NCBI GenBank assembly: GCA_937958185.1
Contig: CALFFN010000003.1
Location: 1 to 64,000 of the forward strand
Direction of reading: 5' to 3'
DNA length: 64,000 bases
DNA from: an uncultured Neglectibacter sp.
GTDB lineage: Bacteria; Bacillota; Clostridia; Oscillospirales; Acutalibacteraceae
Shown: one piece after another, positions 43,796-52,840 of the stretch
Position numbering within the stretch: the first letter of the stretch is position 1
Layout: each line of letters starts with the position of its first letter
Program-made: the position numbers and the translations under genes
The notes under the pieces: model-generated
Told to the model about the DNA's origin: nothing
The model's database searches: none
The model's input: the letters and a program-made list of their open reading frames with translations, nothing else

Positions 43796-45256
43796 TTGAG
43801 CAAAAACTTTTACGATAAGGACAGTAACCTTACCATGTTAACGGATTTCTATGAGATCACCATGGCAAACGGTTATTTCGCCAACGGTTTTCGGGATACT
43901 ATTTGCTATTTTGATATGTTTTTCCGCAAGGTGCCGGATAACGGCGGCTTTGCTATCATGGCAGGCGTGGAGCAGCTGGTGGAGTATTTGAAAAACCTTT
44001 CCTTCTCTGAGGAGGATATTGATTTCCTGCGCTCCAAAAATATTTTCAGCGAGGATTTTCTGGCATATCTGCGGGATTTCAAATTTTCCTGCGATGTGTG
44101 GGCTGTTTCCGAGGGTACGCCGATTTTCCCCGGCGAGCCGGTCGTCACCGTCCGCGGACCGGCAATTCAGGCGCAGTTTATCGAAACCATGGTGCTGCTC
44201 TGTATCAATCACCAGAGCCTGATCGCGACGAAAGCGAACCGTATCGTCCGCGCGGCGCAGGGCCGCGGGGTGATGGAGTTCGGTTCCCGGCGGGCGCAGG
44301 GCTTTGACGGCGCTGTTTACGGCGCAAGGGCCGCTTATATCGGCGGCTGTGTGGGCACGGCCTGTACTATCAGCGACCAGATGTTCGGCGTGCCTGCTCT
44401 GGGGACCATGGCGCACAGCTGGGTACAGCTTTTTGATACGGAATATGAGGCGTTTAAGGCATACGCGGAGGCATATCCCACGAACTGCGTGCTGCTGGTG
44501 GATACCTACAATGTGCTGAAATCCGGCGTTCCCAATGCCATCAAGGTCTTCAATGAGGTCTTGGTTCCTCAGGGATTTCGTCCGGCAGGCATTCGCATTG
44601 ACAGCGGAGACATCACTTATCTGTCCCGGAAAGCCAGAAAAATGCTGGACGACGCCGGGTTTGAGGACTGCCAGATCTGCGCGTCCAACTCTCTGGACGA
44701 GTATATCATTCGGGATATGCTAATGCAGGGGGCAAAGGTGGATTCCTTCGGCGTGGGCGAGAGAATGATAACCTCGTCTTCCGAGCCTGTTTTCGGCGGC
44801 GTATACAAGCTGGTGGCAGTAGAGAAGAAGGACGGCACACTGGTGCCGAAGATCAAAATCAGCGAAAACGTGGCAAAAATCACCACGCCCTGCTTCAAGA
44901 GCGTCTGGCGCTTATTCGACAGAGAGACGGATAAGGCGATCGCCGACGTTATCACCCTGCATGGGGAAGAGATCGACGATGAGAAGCCCTACACCATTTT
45001 TGACCCCAACCACACGTGGAAGCGCAAAACCGTGGAAAATTTCCATGCGGTGCCGCTGATGAACCAGATTTTCAAAAACGGCGAATGCCTGTACACGCCC
45101 AGGGCGCTGAAAGCTGTCAAGGCCTACTGCATGGCGCAGGTGGACACCTTGTGGGAAGAAGTGACCCGGTTCGAGAACCCCCACACCTATTATGTGGATC
45201 TTTCCCAAAAGCTGTGGGAGGAAAAGAACCGCCTGCTTTCGGAGAAAAATTATTGA
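43796..45256 (+). CDS. pncB: Nicotinate phosphoribosyltransferase
   Basis: Makes nicotinate mononucleotide from nicotinate and PRPP in NAD salvage. The 486 residues show NLTMLTDFYEITMANGYF at the start, FRKVPDNGGFAIMAG, the FGSRRAQG segment and the phosphate-binding region FRPAGIRIDSGDITYLS. TTG 43796 follows AGGGAG. The frame is open far upstream, but that part crosses the XRE gene and the promoter. The stop is nine bases before the SLH protein. Confidence 0.93.
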   Translation: MSKNFYDKDSNLTMLTDFYEITMANGYFANGFRDTICYFDMFFRKVPDNGGFAIMAGVEQLVEYLKNLSFSEEDIDFLRSKNIFSEDFLAYLRDFKFSCDVWAVSEGTPIFPGEPVVTVRGPAIQAQFIETMVLLCINHQSLIATKANRIVRAAQGRGVMEFGSRRAQGFDGAVYGARAAYIGGCVGTACTISDQMFGVPALGTMAHSWVQLFDTEYEAFKAYAEAYPTNCVLLVDTYNVLKSGVPNAIKVFNEVLVPQGFRPAGIRIDSGDITYLSRKARKMLDDAGFEDCQICASNSLDEYIIRDMLMQGAKVDSFGVGERMITSSSEPVFGGVYKLVAVEKKDGTLVPKIKISENVAKITTPCFKSVWRLFDRETDKAIADVITLHGEEIDDEKPYTIFDPNHTWKRKTVENFHAVPLMNQIFKNGECLYTPRALKAVKAYCMAQVDTLWEEVTRFENPHTYYVDLSQKLWEEKNRLLSEKNY

Positions 45257-45265
45257 GGAAACAAT

Positions 45266-47587
45266 ATGAAAACCAAAGTCGTAAAAATTGTTTGCTTCTT
45301 GCTGACAGCGATATTTTTCTTTTCGATTCCCGCATATGCCGCTTCAACTTCCGACAGCGGAATGGAAAAGCTGTTTCAGGTACAAAGTCACGCTCCATAT
45401 GTTTCGGGCATCGGAAACAATAAATTTGGTCCCGATAAGCGAATAACCAGGGCGGAAACTGCCCAAATGTTATATAATCTTTTACTTGAACAAAGTGTTG
45501 TTACAGAAACGATATTTTCAGACGTTCCCATCAGCAGTTGGTATGGACAAGCTGTTAATGCTTTGGCACAAATTGGCATATTTCGCGGATATGGGAACGG
45601 CACATTTAGACCAAATAGCTTTATCACACGAGCAGAGCTGGTAACCGCATTAGCAGCTTGTACTTCATCAATCGATGCTGATGTCGGTTTCTCTGATGTT
45701 TCAGAAAAGCATTGGGCGCGCAAATCCATTGCGGCTGCTAATTTTTACGGGTGGATCAAAGGGTATCCCGATGGAACGTTTCGCCCTAACGACCCCATTA
45801 CCAGAGCGGAAACGGTAACGATCCTGAATCGTGCTTTGGGGCGTACTGGAAATGGCTTTGCGGAAAATCGTACCGGGAAATATTTTACAGATATATCAAA
45901 AAAGCACTGGGCGTATTCAGATATTGTGGAAGCCAGCGGAGCCGTTGCATTTTCGGATTTTTCCAATCCTGACGATAAGCGGCAGATGGTCGTTACTGCG
46001 TCCGGACTGAACTTGCGTAGTGGTCCTGATATAAATTCTCCTGTTTTGGTGGTGTTGTCTAAAAACACTTTACTGAATTGTATTGACAATGCTCATGCGC
46101 CGTGGATTCACGTGAGCACGCAGGAGGGGTTACAGGGATATGTTCATAAAGATTACATAGAAGAATATGTTCCCAATACAAATCCTGCAAAACAGATTAA
46201 ATTGTCGGCTTTCTCCGCCACGATAGCTCAGTATCAATCGTTCCGTTTAGACGGCATTTCTGAACCACAAACCTCTCTGCGGTGGAGCAGCAGCGATACA
46301 AGCATTGTGACAGTTTCGGTGATGCGGTACGGTGAAGGCGATGAAAGTTGTTTTCTCTATGGAAAATCTCCGGGAACCGCTGTGGTTCGCTGCTCAGATT
46401 ACAGTGGGAATGCTTTGACCGAATGTACCGTGAACGTACAAAATCCTGAGCCTATCAGATTCGCTTATACGGAGCCCAATCGAATAACAGCGGATTCGGA
46501 AGCAAAAATTATCGCCATCACTGATAAAGACAAGCGTAATGTTTCCTTTGTCGTGGAAAACAGTTATGGGCAACAGGTTCTCAGCCAGAATAGTTTCACC
46601 TCCACAGCAGAACACTACGGAGAACACGAAACGCGGGTGTTCCAGTGTCCGATAAAGTCTTTGAAGCCGGGGGAATACCGTGCCAAAGTATCCGCAGGAA
46701 GCAGCCACCTTACCTTTGAATTTGCAGTTCATACATCGGAAGCATTTCACATAACTACCGAATCGTCGCGTGATATCAGCGATGCAATGATTGGTTTAAT
46801 CATGGAATACGAATCCTATGTTCCTGTGGTTTGCGATGATGCCGCAGCGCCGAAAAATCCAACTGTTGGATATGGCTTTGTGGTAAACACCAATGAGAGC
46901 TTTTACAATTATATGACGCCGAGAGAAGCAAAGGCACTGCTGGTTCAGCAAATCAAAAAGAATTATGGAAGCGCTGTTAACAATTTCAGAGAGAAATATA
47001 ATCTGCGAATGAGCCAGAGCCAATACGACGCACTGGTATCTTTTACATATAATCTGGGTCCCGGATATATTAACGATCCAACCAGCAATTCTCTGTTTAC
47101 CAGTATCTTAAACGCGGTTGTCCCTCCCGACAATTTGAACGCAGCACATTCCTGCCCGGCTGTCTTGAATGTAAAAAATGCCGATTTGTTTGCAACGCCA
47201 TCGAAAAACGGTAAAGTAAAATCTACCGTTAAGCGGGGTTCGGCGCTTCAAGTGATTGGCGTACAGAGGAACGCTCAAAGCAAGGAACTGTGGTATCAGG
47301 TGAAGGTCGGTTCGGATAGCGGATGGATGCGGGGAGGAAATATTAGCCTGAAGCTAGCCGGAGCGGTTCATGACCTCAACTATGTGGACAGCATGACGTT
47401 TTCGACCTATTTGTTGCAGTATCACCATGTTGACACTGCTTGTAAGCCGGGATTGCTGTATCGGCGGCTGAGAGAAGCAAAATTATTCAATCATGCGGAT
47501 TATGAACAGGCTTCTTCCAGAAATTCATACTCTACAAAAAATACATATCACTATATTTATCCTGACTGTATGAAGGCATATGAATAG
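45266..47587 (+). CDS. Cell-surface protein: SLH repeats, SH3, Ig-like domains and GH24 lysozyme with inserted SH3
   Basis: A secreted 773-residue protein. A signal peptide spans 1-26 (cut after AYA), and three SLH repeats follow (about 38-225; conserved FxP/ITRAE units at 60, 120, 178) for attachment to the wall. Next come a bacterial SH3 domain (241-301), a Big-2-like domain (310-392) and a beta domain (395-490). A GH24 (T4-type) lysozyme core starts at 503, with likely catalytic Glu516, Asp524/525 and Thr533 in TVGYGF. A second SH3-like module (about 632-695) separates the core from the typical GH24 end GLLYRRLREAKLF (729-741). The gene is visibly more AT-rich than its neighbours, hinting at transfer. 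It may remodel or lyse peptidoglycan. Confidence 0.8.
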   Translation: MKTKVVKIVCFLLTAIFFFSIPAYAASTSDSGMEKLFQVQSHAPYVSGIGNNKFGPDKRITRAETAQMLYNLLLEQSVVTETIFSDVPISSWYGQAVNALAQIGIFRGYGNGTFRPNSFITRAELVTALAACTSSIDADVGFSDVSEKHWARKSIAAANFYGWIKGYPDGTFRPNDPITRAETVTILNRALGRTGNGFAENRTGKYFTDISKKHWAYSDIVEASGAVAFSDFSNPDDKRQMVVTASGLNLRSGPDINSPVLVVLSKNTLLNCIDNAHAPWIHVSTQEGLQGYVHKDYIEEYVPNTNPAKQIKLSAFSATIAQYQSFRLDGISEPQTSLRWSSSDTSIVTVSVMRYGEGDESCFLYGKSPGTAVVRCSDYSGNALTECTVNVQNPEPIRFAYTEPNRITADSEAKIIAITDKDKRNVSFVVENSYGQQVLSQNSFTSTAEHYGEHETRVFQCPIKSLKPGEYRAKVSAGSSHLTFEFAVHTSEAFHITTESSRDISDAMIGLIMEYESYVPVVCDDAAAPKNPTVGYGFVVNTNESFYNYMTPREAKALLVQQIKKNYGSAVNNFREKYNLRMSQSQYDALVSFTYNLGPGYINDPTSNSLFTSILNAVVPPDNLNAAHSCPAVLNVKNADLFATPSKNGKVKSTVKRGSALQVIGVQRNAQSKELWYQVKVGSDSGWMRGGNISLKLAGAVHDLNYVDSMTFSTYLLQYHHVDTACKPGLLYRRLREAKLFNHADYEQASSRNSYSTKNTYHYIYPDCMKAYE

Positions 47588-47623
47588 GACGGTTCAATTT
47601 TATCATGTTGTGGAGAAAATGAC

Positions 47624-47652
47624 TTGACAAATTGAGATGAAAACTTTAGAAT
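47624..47652 (+). promoter_or_regulatory. Sigma-A promoter of rnpB
   Basis: TTGACA, 17-bp spacer, TAGAAT, with the RNA 5' end eight bases after the -10. Confidence 0.85.
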
Positions 47653-47660
47653 GGTGCCAT

Positions 47661-48004
47661 TGTGAGCAGGCTGAACAGTTGCGGATACAGCGCGAAAGCG
47701 CGTATCTGAGGAAAGTCCGAGCTCCTCAGGGCAAGAATAACGGCTAACCGCCGCCGGGGGCGACCCCAGGGATAGTGCAACAGAGAGATACCGCCGATTT
47801 TTCGGTAAGGGTGGAAAGGCGAGGTAAGAGCTCACCGGCATGCAGGAGACTGCATGACCCTGTAAACCCTATTCGGAGCAACACCGTGGAGGAACATGAA
47901 GCGTAGCCCTGCGCGTTCCGAGGAGGTGGCGTGAACCTGTCGGCAACGGCAGGTCAAGATAGATGACTGTTCCAGACAGAACTCGGCTTACAGGTCTGGT
48001 CACA
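47661..48004 (+). ncRNA. rnpB: RNase P RNA component
   Basis: Catalytic RNA that trims tRNA 5' leaders. The universally conserved blocks appear in order: GAGGAAAGTCCGAGCTCC (CR-I), CAACAGAGAGATACCGCC, a GGGTGGAAAGGCGAGGTAAG segment with GAGCTCACCGGC, a TGTAAACCC segment and AGATAGATGACTG (CR-V), ending in ACAGAACTCGGCTTACAGG. The ends are set by helix P1, where TGTGA-GCAG pairs with CTG-GTCACA. Confidence 0.95.
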
Positions 48005-48018
48005 TTGTATACAAGAAA

Positions 48019-48060
48019 CCGGAGCATTCCTTTGGGGGACGCTCCGGCTTTTTGCGTTTT
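48019..48060. terminator. Terminator of rnpB, facing the nitroreductase
   Basis: CCGGAGC/GCTCCGG, extended by TTCC/GGGA, followed by CTTTTTGCG. It lies six bases from the 3' end of the convergent nitroreductase gene. Confidence 0.8.
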
Positions 48061-48065
48061 CTGTC

Positions 48066-48779
48066 TTATTTTTCTTCGCCTGTCCAGTTTTTCAGGATTT
48101 CCTTTGCCGACCGCTCCATTTCCAGAGCAAAATCAGAGGTGTACTTGTTTTCGCAGATACGCTTTGCCCGGTCGTCCTTGCAGAAATCCTGCATTTCCTG
48201 AGCATTCAAATCACGGTACTGGTTTTCAAAGACGATGGTTTCCTTTGGGAAACGGGGCACCAGCGGGCGTTCTTTCTGCTGCTCGGTGGGGTAGCCCAAT
48301 ACCAGCATGGAAACAGGGGCGACATATTTGGGCAGATGGAAAATTTCCTGATGGGTCTCCCATTGCTCAATGATATCGCCGATATAGCAGGAGCCAATGC
48401 CCAGGCTTTCCGCAGCCATGCAGGCGGCGTGGGCGGCGATCATGGCGTCGTTCATGGAAAGCATGAAATCGCTCAGCCGGGGAGCGGGAGGCGTGCAGCC
48501 TGCTTCCTGGAATTTTCGATACCAGCGGCGGTAATCCGCCAGAAAGACCAGCACCATCGGCGCGGTGGCAATAAAGGGCTGATGGTCGCAGGTCACCGCC
48601 AATGTATCCTTGAGCTTCTGGTCGGTAATATCCAAAATGGAATAAAGCATCAGATTTCCGGCGGTAGGCGCCCGCATCGCCGCTTGCAGAATGGCTTCTT
48701 TCACATCGGCAGGAATTTCTTTTTCCTCGAAAGCCCGGATAGATTTCCGCTCCATCATCATTTGAATCGTTTCGTTCAT
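48066..48779 (-). CDS. Nitroreductase-family FMN oxidoreductase
   Basis: A 237-residue NAD(P)H/FMN enzyme. The FMN phosphate contact RKSIRAFEEKEI is at the start, MRAPTAGNLMLYSILD follows, and the dimer segment SLGIGSCYIGDI is typical of NfsA/FRP-type members. The substrate is unknown. AGGAGGG precedes ATG. It is a single-gene unit. Confidence 0.88.
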   Translation of the reverse strand: MNETIQMMMERKSIRAFEEKEIPADVKEAILQAAMRAPTAGNLMLYSILDITDQKLKDTLAVTCDHQPFIATAPMVLVFLADYRRWYRKFQEAGCTPPAPRLSDFMLSMNDAMIAAHAACMAAESLGIGSCYIGDIIEQWETHQEIFHLPKYVAPVSMLVLGYPTEQQKERPLVPRFPKETIVFENQYRDLNAQEMQDFCKDDRAKRICENKYTSDFALEMERSAKEILKNWTGEEK

Positions 48780-48814
48780 GGCAGACCCTCCTGAAATAGT
48801 GGTGTTTCATACCA

Positions 48815-48844
48815 AAGATACTGTTTTATCCCTGTGTTTGTCAA
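48815..48844 (-). promoter_or_regulatory. Promoter of the nitroreductase gene
   Basis: On the minus strand TTGACA, 18-bp spacer, TATCTT. Confidence 0.7.
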
Positions 48845-48949
48845 GTGTTTTGCGGGAAATGCCGTCTCCTGAAAAAAGAGAAGAATTTTTCTTGTGAAAT
48901 ATGCAGTAAGGAACAGGGGAAAATCTGTCAGTATTTTTGGAAAATTCGT

Positions 48950-48978
48950 TTGCAAAAGGGGAAGGGATAGGGTATAAT
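48950..48978 (+). promoter_or_regulatory. Sigma-A promoter of the oxidoreductase/isomerase pair
   Basis: TTGCAA, 17-bp spacer, TATAAT, about 65 bases before the start codon. Confidence 0.8.
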
Positions 48979-49044
48979 CGCCATAGACTGATATGGTGTC
49001 GGTCAAGCCAGCGTGGAAATGCGCTGTAAAAGGAGGAGTTCGGT

Positions 49045-50097
49045 ATGATAAAGGTCGGTATTATCGGCTGCGGCACGATCGCAAACGCCGCGCACATTCC
49101 CTCTTACAGGAATAACCCCGAAGCGGAGATCAAATATTTCTGCGACATTATTCCTGAAAGGGCGCAGGCTGCCGTGGATAAGTATCACTGCGGCACAGCC
49201 GTGGCAGATTACCACGATGTTTTGAACGACCCTGAGATAGAGGCGGTTTCCGTCTGCACCCCCAACAATGTCCATGCGCAAATCGCCATCGACGCTTTGC
49301 GCGCGGGGAAAAATGTCCTCTGCGAAAAGCCCGCCGCCCGGATATATTCGGAAGCGCTGGAAATGCAAAAAGCTCAGCATGAGTCGGGCAAGGTGCTGAA
49401 TATCGGCGTTGTCAATCGCTTTAACGACAGCGTGAACCGTATCAAGCAGTACATTGACGAGGGAAGGCTGGGAAATATCCATCACGTCTATGTCAGCTTC
49501 CGGGCGCATCGGTCCATTCCCGGGCTGGGCGGCGCGTTTACCACCAAGGCGATTGCCGGCGGCGGCGCATTGATCGACTGGGGCGTACACTATCTGGATA
49601 TCGTTATGTACTGCTGCGGCGACCCGAAGGTGAAGACCGTGACCGGCGAGACCTTCTGCAAGCTTGGTAAGGACATGAAAAACTATGTCTACACCGATAT
49701 GTGGGCAGGACCGCCGAAGTATGACGGCACCTATGACGTGGACGATTCCGTTACCGCAATGATCCGCACGGCAGGTCCCGTTATCACCGTAAACGGCGCG
49801 TGGGCGCAGAATATCGGCGAAGAGGATCGGTATATTGATTTTATGGGAGATAAAGCGGGAATCCGCCTGCGCTACGGCGCCGATTTCACTCTGTATACCA
49901 CGGAGAACGGTGCACTGGTGCAGTACACGCCCCAATTCCCCACGCGCGACCATTTTCAGAACGAGATTGACGCTTTCCTCCGCTGCATCAGGACCGGGGA
50001 AAAGCTGCCTTCTCATATTGATACCGTGATCGTCACTGCCGAAATGATGCAGGCGATTTACGATTCTGCCGAGCAGCACAAAGAAATCGTCTTATAA
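49045..50097 (+). CDS. Gfo/Idh/MocA-family oxidoreductase
   Basis: A 350-residue NAD(P)-dependent dehydrogenase. The Rossmann opening is IKVGIIGCGTIANAAHIPSY, the catalytic motif is in NVLCEKPAAR, and the active-site His/Asp region is GGALIDWGVHYLDIVMY, as in sugar and inositol dehydrogenases. AGGAGG precedes ATG. It is 18 bp upstream of a sugar-phosphate isomerase, and the two likely act on one polyol or sugar. The substrate is not evident. Confidence 0.88.
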   Translation: MIKVGIIGCGTIANAAHIPSYRNNPEAEIKYFCDIIPERAQAAVDKYHCGTAVADYHDVLNDPEIEAVSVCTPNNVHAQIAIDALRAGKNVLCEKPAARIYSEALEMQKAQHESGKVLNIGVVNRFNDSVNRIKQYIDEGRLGNIHHVYVSFRAHRSIPGLGGAFTTKAIAGGGALIDWGVHYLDIVMYCCGDPKVKTVTGETFCKLGKDMKNYVYTDMWAGPPKYDGTYDVDDSVTAMIRTAGPVITVNGAWAQNIGEEDRYIDFMGDKAGIRLRYGADFTLYTTENGALVQYTPQFPTRDHFQNEIDAFLRCIRTGEKLPSHIDTVIVTAEMMQAIYDSAEQHKEIVL

Positions 50098-50115
50098 AAG
50101 AGAGGAGTTTTTCTG

Positions 50116-50958
50116 ATGTATCCATTTTCTATCGGCGTTATGCTGGATTCCTTCCGCACTGAGTTCCCGGCTGCTTTGGACAAAGCGCAGGCGCTGGGCG
50201 CAAAAGGCATTCAGGTCTATGCCACGCGCGGCGAAATGTCCCCGGAGCAGATGAGCGCGGAAAAGCGAAAAGAATTTTTGAAAGCTGTCAAGGACCACGG
50301 TCTGGTCATTTCTGCATTGTGCGGCGATTTGGGTCAGGGCTTTGTGAAGCCAGACCTGAACCCGGAGCTGATCGAAAAGTCCAAGCGCATTCTGGACTTG
50401 GCAAAGGATTTGGAAACTGATGTGGTCACCACCCATATCGGCGTTGTGCCGGAAGATAAAGAGCACCCCAGATATGCCGTTATGCAGGACGCCTGCGGCA
50501 AGCTGGCGGAATATGCCGATTCCATGCAGGCACATTTTGCCATTGAGACAGGTCCCGAAAAGGCGGCTACTCTGAAAGGCTTTTTGGACGGGCTGCATTC
50601 TACCGGCGTCGCCGTAAACCTTGACCCTGCAAACTTTGTCATGGTGACGGGAGACGACCCGGTCCAGGCAGTGTACACGTTGAAAGATTATATCGTCCAC
50701 AGCCATGCCAAGGACGGCCGCCGCCTCTACTACCGTGACCCGGAAATCCTGTACGGTATGGTGGAATCCGATATGCTGGCGGACACTTCCTTTATCGAGC
50801 TGCCTTTGGGCGAGGGAGACGTGGATTTCCCCAACTACCTGAAAGCGCTGCATGAGATCGGCTTCCAGGGCTTCCTGACCATCGAACGTGAGGTGGGGGA
50901 CGACCCCGAAGGAGACATCGGCGCGGCTGTCCGCTTCCTGGAAGAGCTCATTCGATAA
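50116..50958 (+). CDS. Sugar phosphate isomerase/epimerase (xylose isomerase-like TIM barrel)
   Basis: A 280-residue AP-endonuclease-2-type barrel with metal-site segments FAIETGPEKAATL, VNLDPANFVMV, IVHSHAKDGRR and the closing FLTIEREVGDDPEGD. It follows the oxidoreductase on the same transcript. Clearly related in fold to the gene at 29196, but shorter and different in sequence. Confidence 0.87.
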   Translation: MYPFSIGVMLDSFRTEFPAALDKAQALGAKGIQVYATRGEMSPEQMSAEKRKEFLKAVKDHGLVISALCGDLGQGFVKPDLNPELIEKSKRILDLAKDLETDVVTTHIGVVPEDKEHPRYAVMQDACGKLAEYADSMQAHFAIETGPEKAATLKGFLDGLHSTGVAVNLDPANFVMVTGDDPVQAVYTLKDYIVHSHAKDGRRLYYRDPEILYGMVESDMLADTSFIELPLGEGDVDFPNYLKALHEIGFQGFLTIEREVGDDPEGDIGAAVRFLEELIR

Positions 50959-50973
50959 ACTGTAAGAATACTG

Positions 50974-51006
50974 ACCGGCGCAGTGAAAGCTGTGCCGGTT
51001 TTCTGT
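50974..51006 (+). terminator. Intrinsic terminator after the isomerase
   Basis: ACCGGCGCAG pairs with CTGTGCCGGT (one wobble) around TGAAAG, followed by TTTCTGTCTT. Confidence 0.75.
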
Positions 51007-51024
51007 CTTCTTTTTGAAAAACAG

Positions 51025-51053
51025 TTGTAAAATGGGGAATACTGTGGTAAAAT
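51025..51053 (+). promoter_or_regulatory. Promoter of the YitT-family gene
   Basis: TTGTAA, 17-bp spacer, TAAAAT. Confidence 0.6.
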
Positions 51054-51130
51054 CGGTGAGGTTTTTGAGAAAAAATCGGAGCAAACTGAATCGTGAAGTG
51101 CAAAACAGCAGAATTTTCGAGGTGTCGGTC

Positions 51131-52021
51131 ATGGAGAATGAACAAAAAGGGCGGAATTTGCTTTCCCGGCTGGGTATGCCAAACCTGAAAACCTTTGGGA
51201 TCGTGAATTTGGGAGTTTTGCTCCTGTCCGTCGGAGTTTATTTTTTCAAATTTCCCAACCATTTTACCACCGGGGGCGTCAGCGGCATTTCTATTATCCT
51301 TGGCAATGTCATTCCCTTTTTGTCGCCGGCGACCATGATGTCCATTATCAACGTTTTGCTGCTGATTGTCGGCTTTCTCTTTATCGGGCGGGAATTCGGC
51401 GTGCTGACCACATATTGCAGCCTGATGTTTTCCTTTGAAACGTGGCTGCTGGAAAAATTCGTCCCGATGACGGCGCCCTTTACGGACCAGCCCCTGTTAG
51501 AGCTTTGCTTTGCCATTATGCTGCCTGCCGTAGGCTCTGCGCTGCTCTTTAACTGCAACGCTTCCAGCGGCGGCACTGACGTGGTTGCCATGATTTTGAA
51601 AAAATACACGACCCTGACCGATATCGGCAAAGCGCTTTTTGTCAGCGACAGCCTGATCGCCGTTTCCTCCTGCTTCATTTTCGGCATGAAAACCGGGCTT
51701 TTTTCCCTGCTGGGTTTATTCTTAAAAGCGTTTGTTGTGGATTCTGTCATCGAAAGCATCAATCTCTGCAAGTTTTTCTCTATCGTCACCTCCAAGCCGG
51801 AGGAACTCTGCGACTATATCATTCACACGCTGAACCGAAGTTCTACGGTCCTTGACGCACAGGGGGCGTATTCCCACTCGGACTGCAAGGTGGTCCTCAC
51901 CGCCTGCAAGCGCGGAGAAGCGGTAAAGCTCCGCCAAAAGCTGAAAGAGATCGACCCCCATTCCTTTATGTTCATTACAAATACCAGCGAAATTATCGGC
52001 AAAGGCTTCCGTTCGGTATGA
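51131..52021 (+). CDS. YitT-family membrane protein
   Basis: A 296-residue protein with five to six membrane helices (DUF161 repeats; TTGGVSGISIILG and NCNASSGGTDVVAMILKKYT are the family's glycine-rich turns) and a C-terminal cytoplasmic DUF2179 domain (DAQGAYSHSDCKVVLTACKRGEAVKLRQ). The function of the family is unknown, though transport has been suggested. ATG 51131 follows GAGGTG; the longer frame crosses the promoter. Confidence 0.85.
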   Translation: MENEQKGRNLLSRLGMPNLKTFGIVNLGVLLLSVGVYFFKFPNHFTTGGVSGISIILGNVIPFLSPATMMSIINVLLLIVGFLFIGREFGVLTTYCSLMFSFETWLLEKFVPMTAPFTDQPLLELCFAIMLPAVGSALLFNCNASSGGTDVVAMILKKYTTLTDIGKALFVSDSLIAVSSCFIFGMKTGLFSLLGLFLKAFVVDSVIESINLCKFFSIVTSKPEELCDYIIHTLNRSSTVLDAQGAYSHSDCKVVLTACKRGEAVKLRQKLKEIDPHSFMFITNTSEIIGKGFRSV

Positions 52022-52028
52022 GCTGCTT

Positions 52029-52058
52029 GAGAGGTTGCCTGGGCTTCCTCTCTTTTTT
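52029..52058 (+). terminator. Intrinsic terminator after the YitT-family gene
   Basis: GAGAGG-TT-GCC pairs with GGC-TT-CCTCTC, followed by TTTTTTG. Confidence 0.75.
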
Positions 52059-52065
52059 GTAAAAT

Positions 52066-52094
52066 TTGAAAAAACTAAGCGTAAGTGCTATAAT
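52066..52094 (+). promoter_or_regulatory. Sigma-A promoter of the HD/ABC operon
   Basis: TTGAAA, 17-bp spacer, TATAAT. Confidence 0.75.
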
Positions 52095-52129
52095 GTCTTC
52101 AAGCTGTCGTTCGGAAGTAGCTTTGAGAT

Positions 52130-52807
52130 ATGGAGCTGCTTCCTTGCGGGACGATCACAGGCAAATATGTACAGGGAAAATGCGGCAGGAAAGGAATGGG
52201 ATTACCAGTGGAAACAACTGCGGGAAATTCTTATCAAGAGGAATTTAATCGGATTTTTCAGGAAAATGTTTCCAGAGAGGGCGCGGACAGGCTGCTTGCT
52301 TGGCTGTCAACTACAGATTTTTTTACCGCCCCTGCCAGTACAAAATATCATTGCGCCTGCGAGCATGGTCTGGTGCGCCACAGCATCAATGTGTACCAGG
52401 TGCTGCGGCAGAAATATTTTGACGAAGGGGACAGCGAGGAAAGCTTTGCCCTGTGCGGGCTGCTTCACGACGTCTGCAAGGCGCAGTTTTACAAGGTCTC
52501 CACCCGCAATGTGAAGAATGACGAGACCGGCGCATGGGAGAAAAAGCCCTATTACTCCATTGAAGACGCTTTCCCATATGGTCACGGTGAAAAATCCGTT
52601 TATCTGATCGAACGGTTCGTTCGGCTAAAGCCGGCGGAAGCCATGGCGATCCGCTGGCATATGGGCGGCTTTGATGACGCTGTAAAGGGTGGCAGCTTTG
52701 CAAGCAGCGCCGCTTTTGACCGTTACCCCTTGGCGGTAAAGCTTCATTTGGCGGATTTGGAAGCCACCTATCTGGTAGAGCAGGGCACGTCTGAGGTGCG
52801 CCGCTGA
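52130..52807 (+). CDS. HD-domain phosphohydrolase-like protein
   Basis: A protein of up to 225 residues with an HD fold: an upstream His in CEHGLVRHSINVYQVL, the HD pair in ALCGLLHDVCKAQF, a later His in AIRWHMGG and the closing Asp in KLHLADLEATY. Metal-dependent phosphohydrolase activity is expected; the substrate is unknown. The start is uncertain: ATG 52130 has only a weak GAG motif, and the first 26 residues do not look like family sequence. GTG 52208 follows AGGAAAGGA at long spacing. It is 33 bp upstream of the ABC ATPase gene. Confidence 0.75.
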   Translation: MELLPCGTITGKYVQGKCGRKGMGLPVETTAGNSYQEEFNRIFQENVSREGADRLLAWLSTTDFFTAPASTKYHCACEHGLVRHSINVYQVLRQKYFDEGDSEESFALCGLLHDVCKAQFYKVSTRNVKNDETGAWEKKPYYSIEDAFPYGHGEKSVYLIERFVRLKPAEAMAIRWHMGGFDDAVKGGSFASSAAFDRYPLAVKLHLADLEATYLVEQGTSEVRR

Positions 52808-52840
52808 GATTTTTTGAAAAAAGGAGAGGAGGATATCCTT

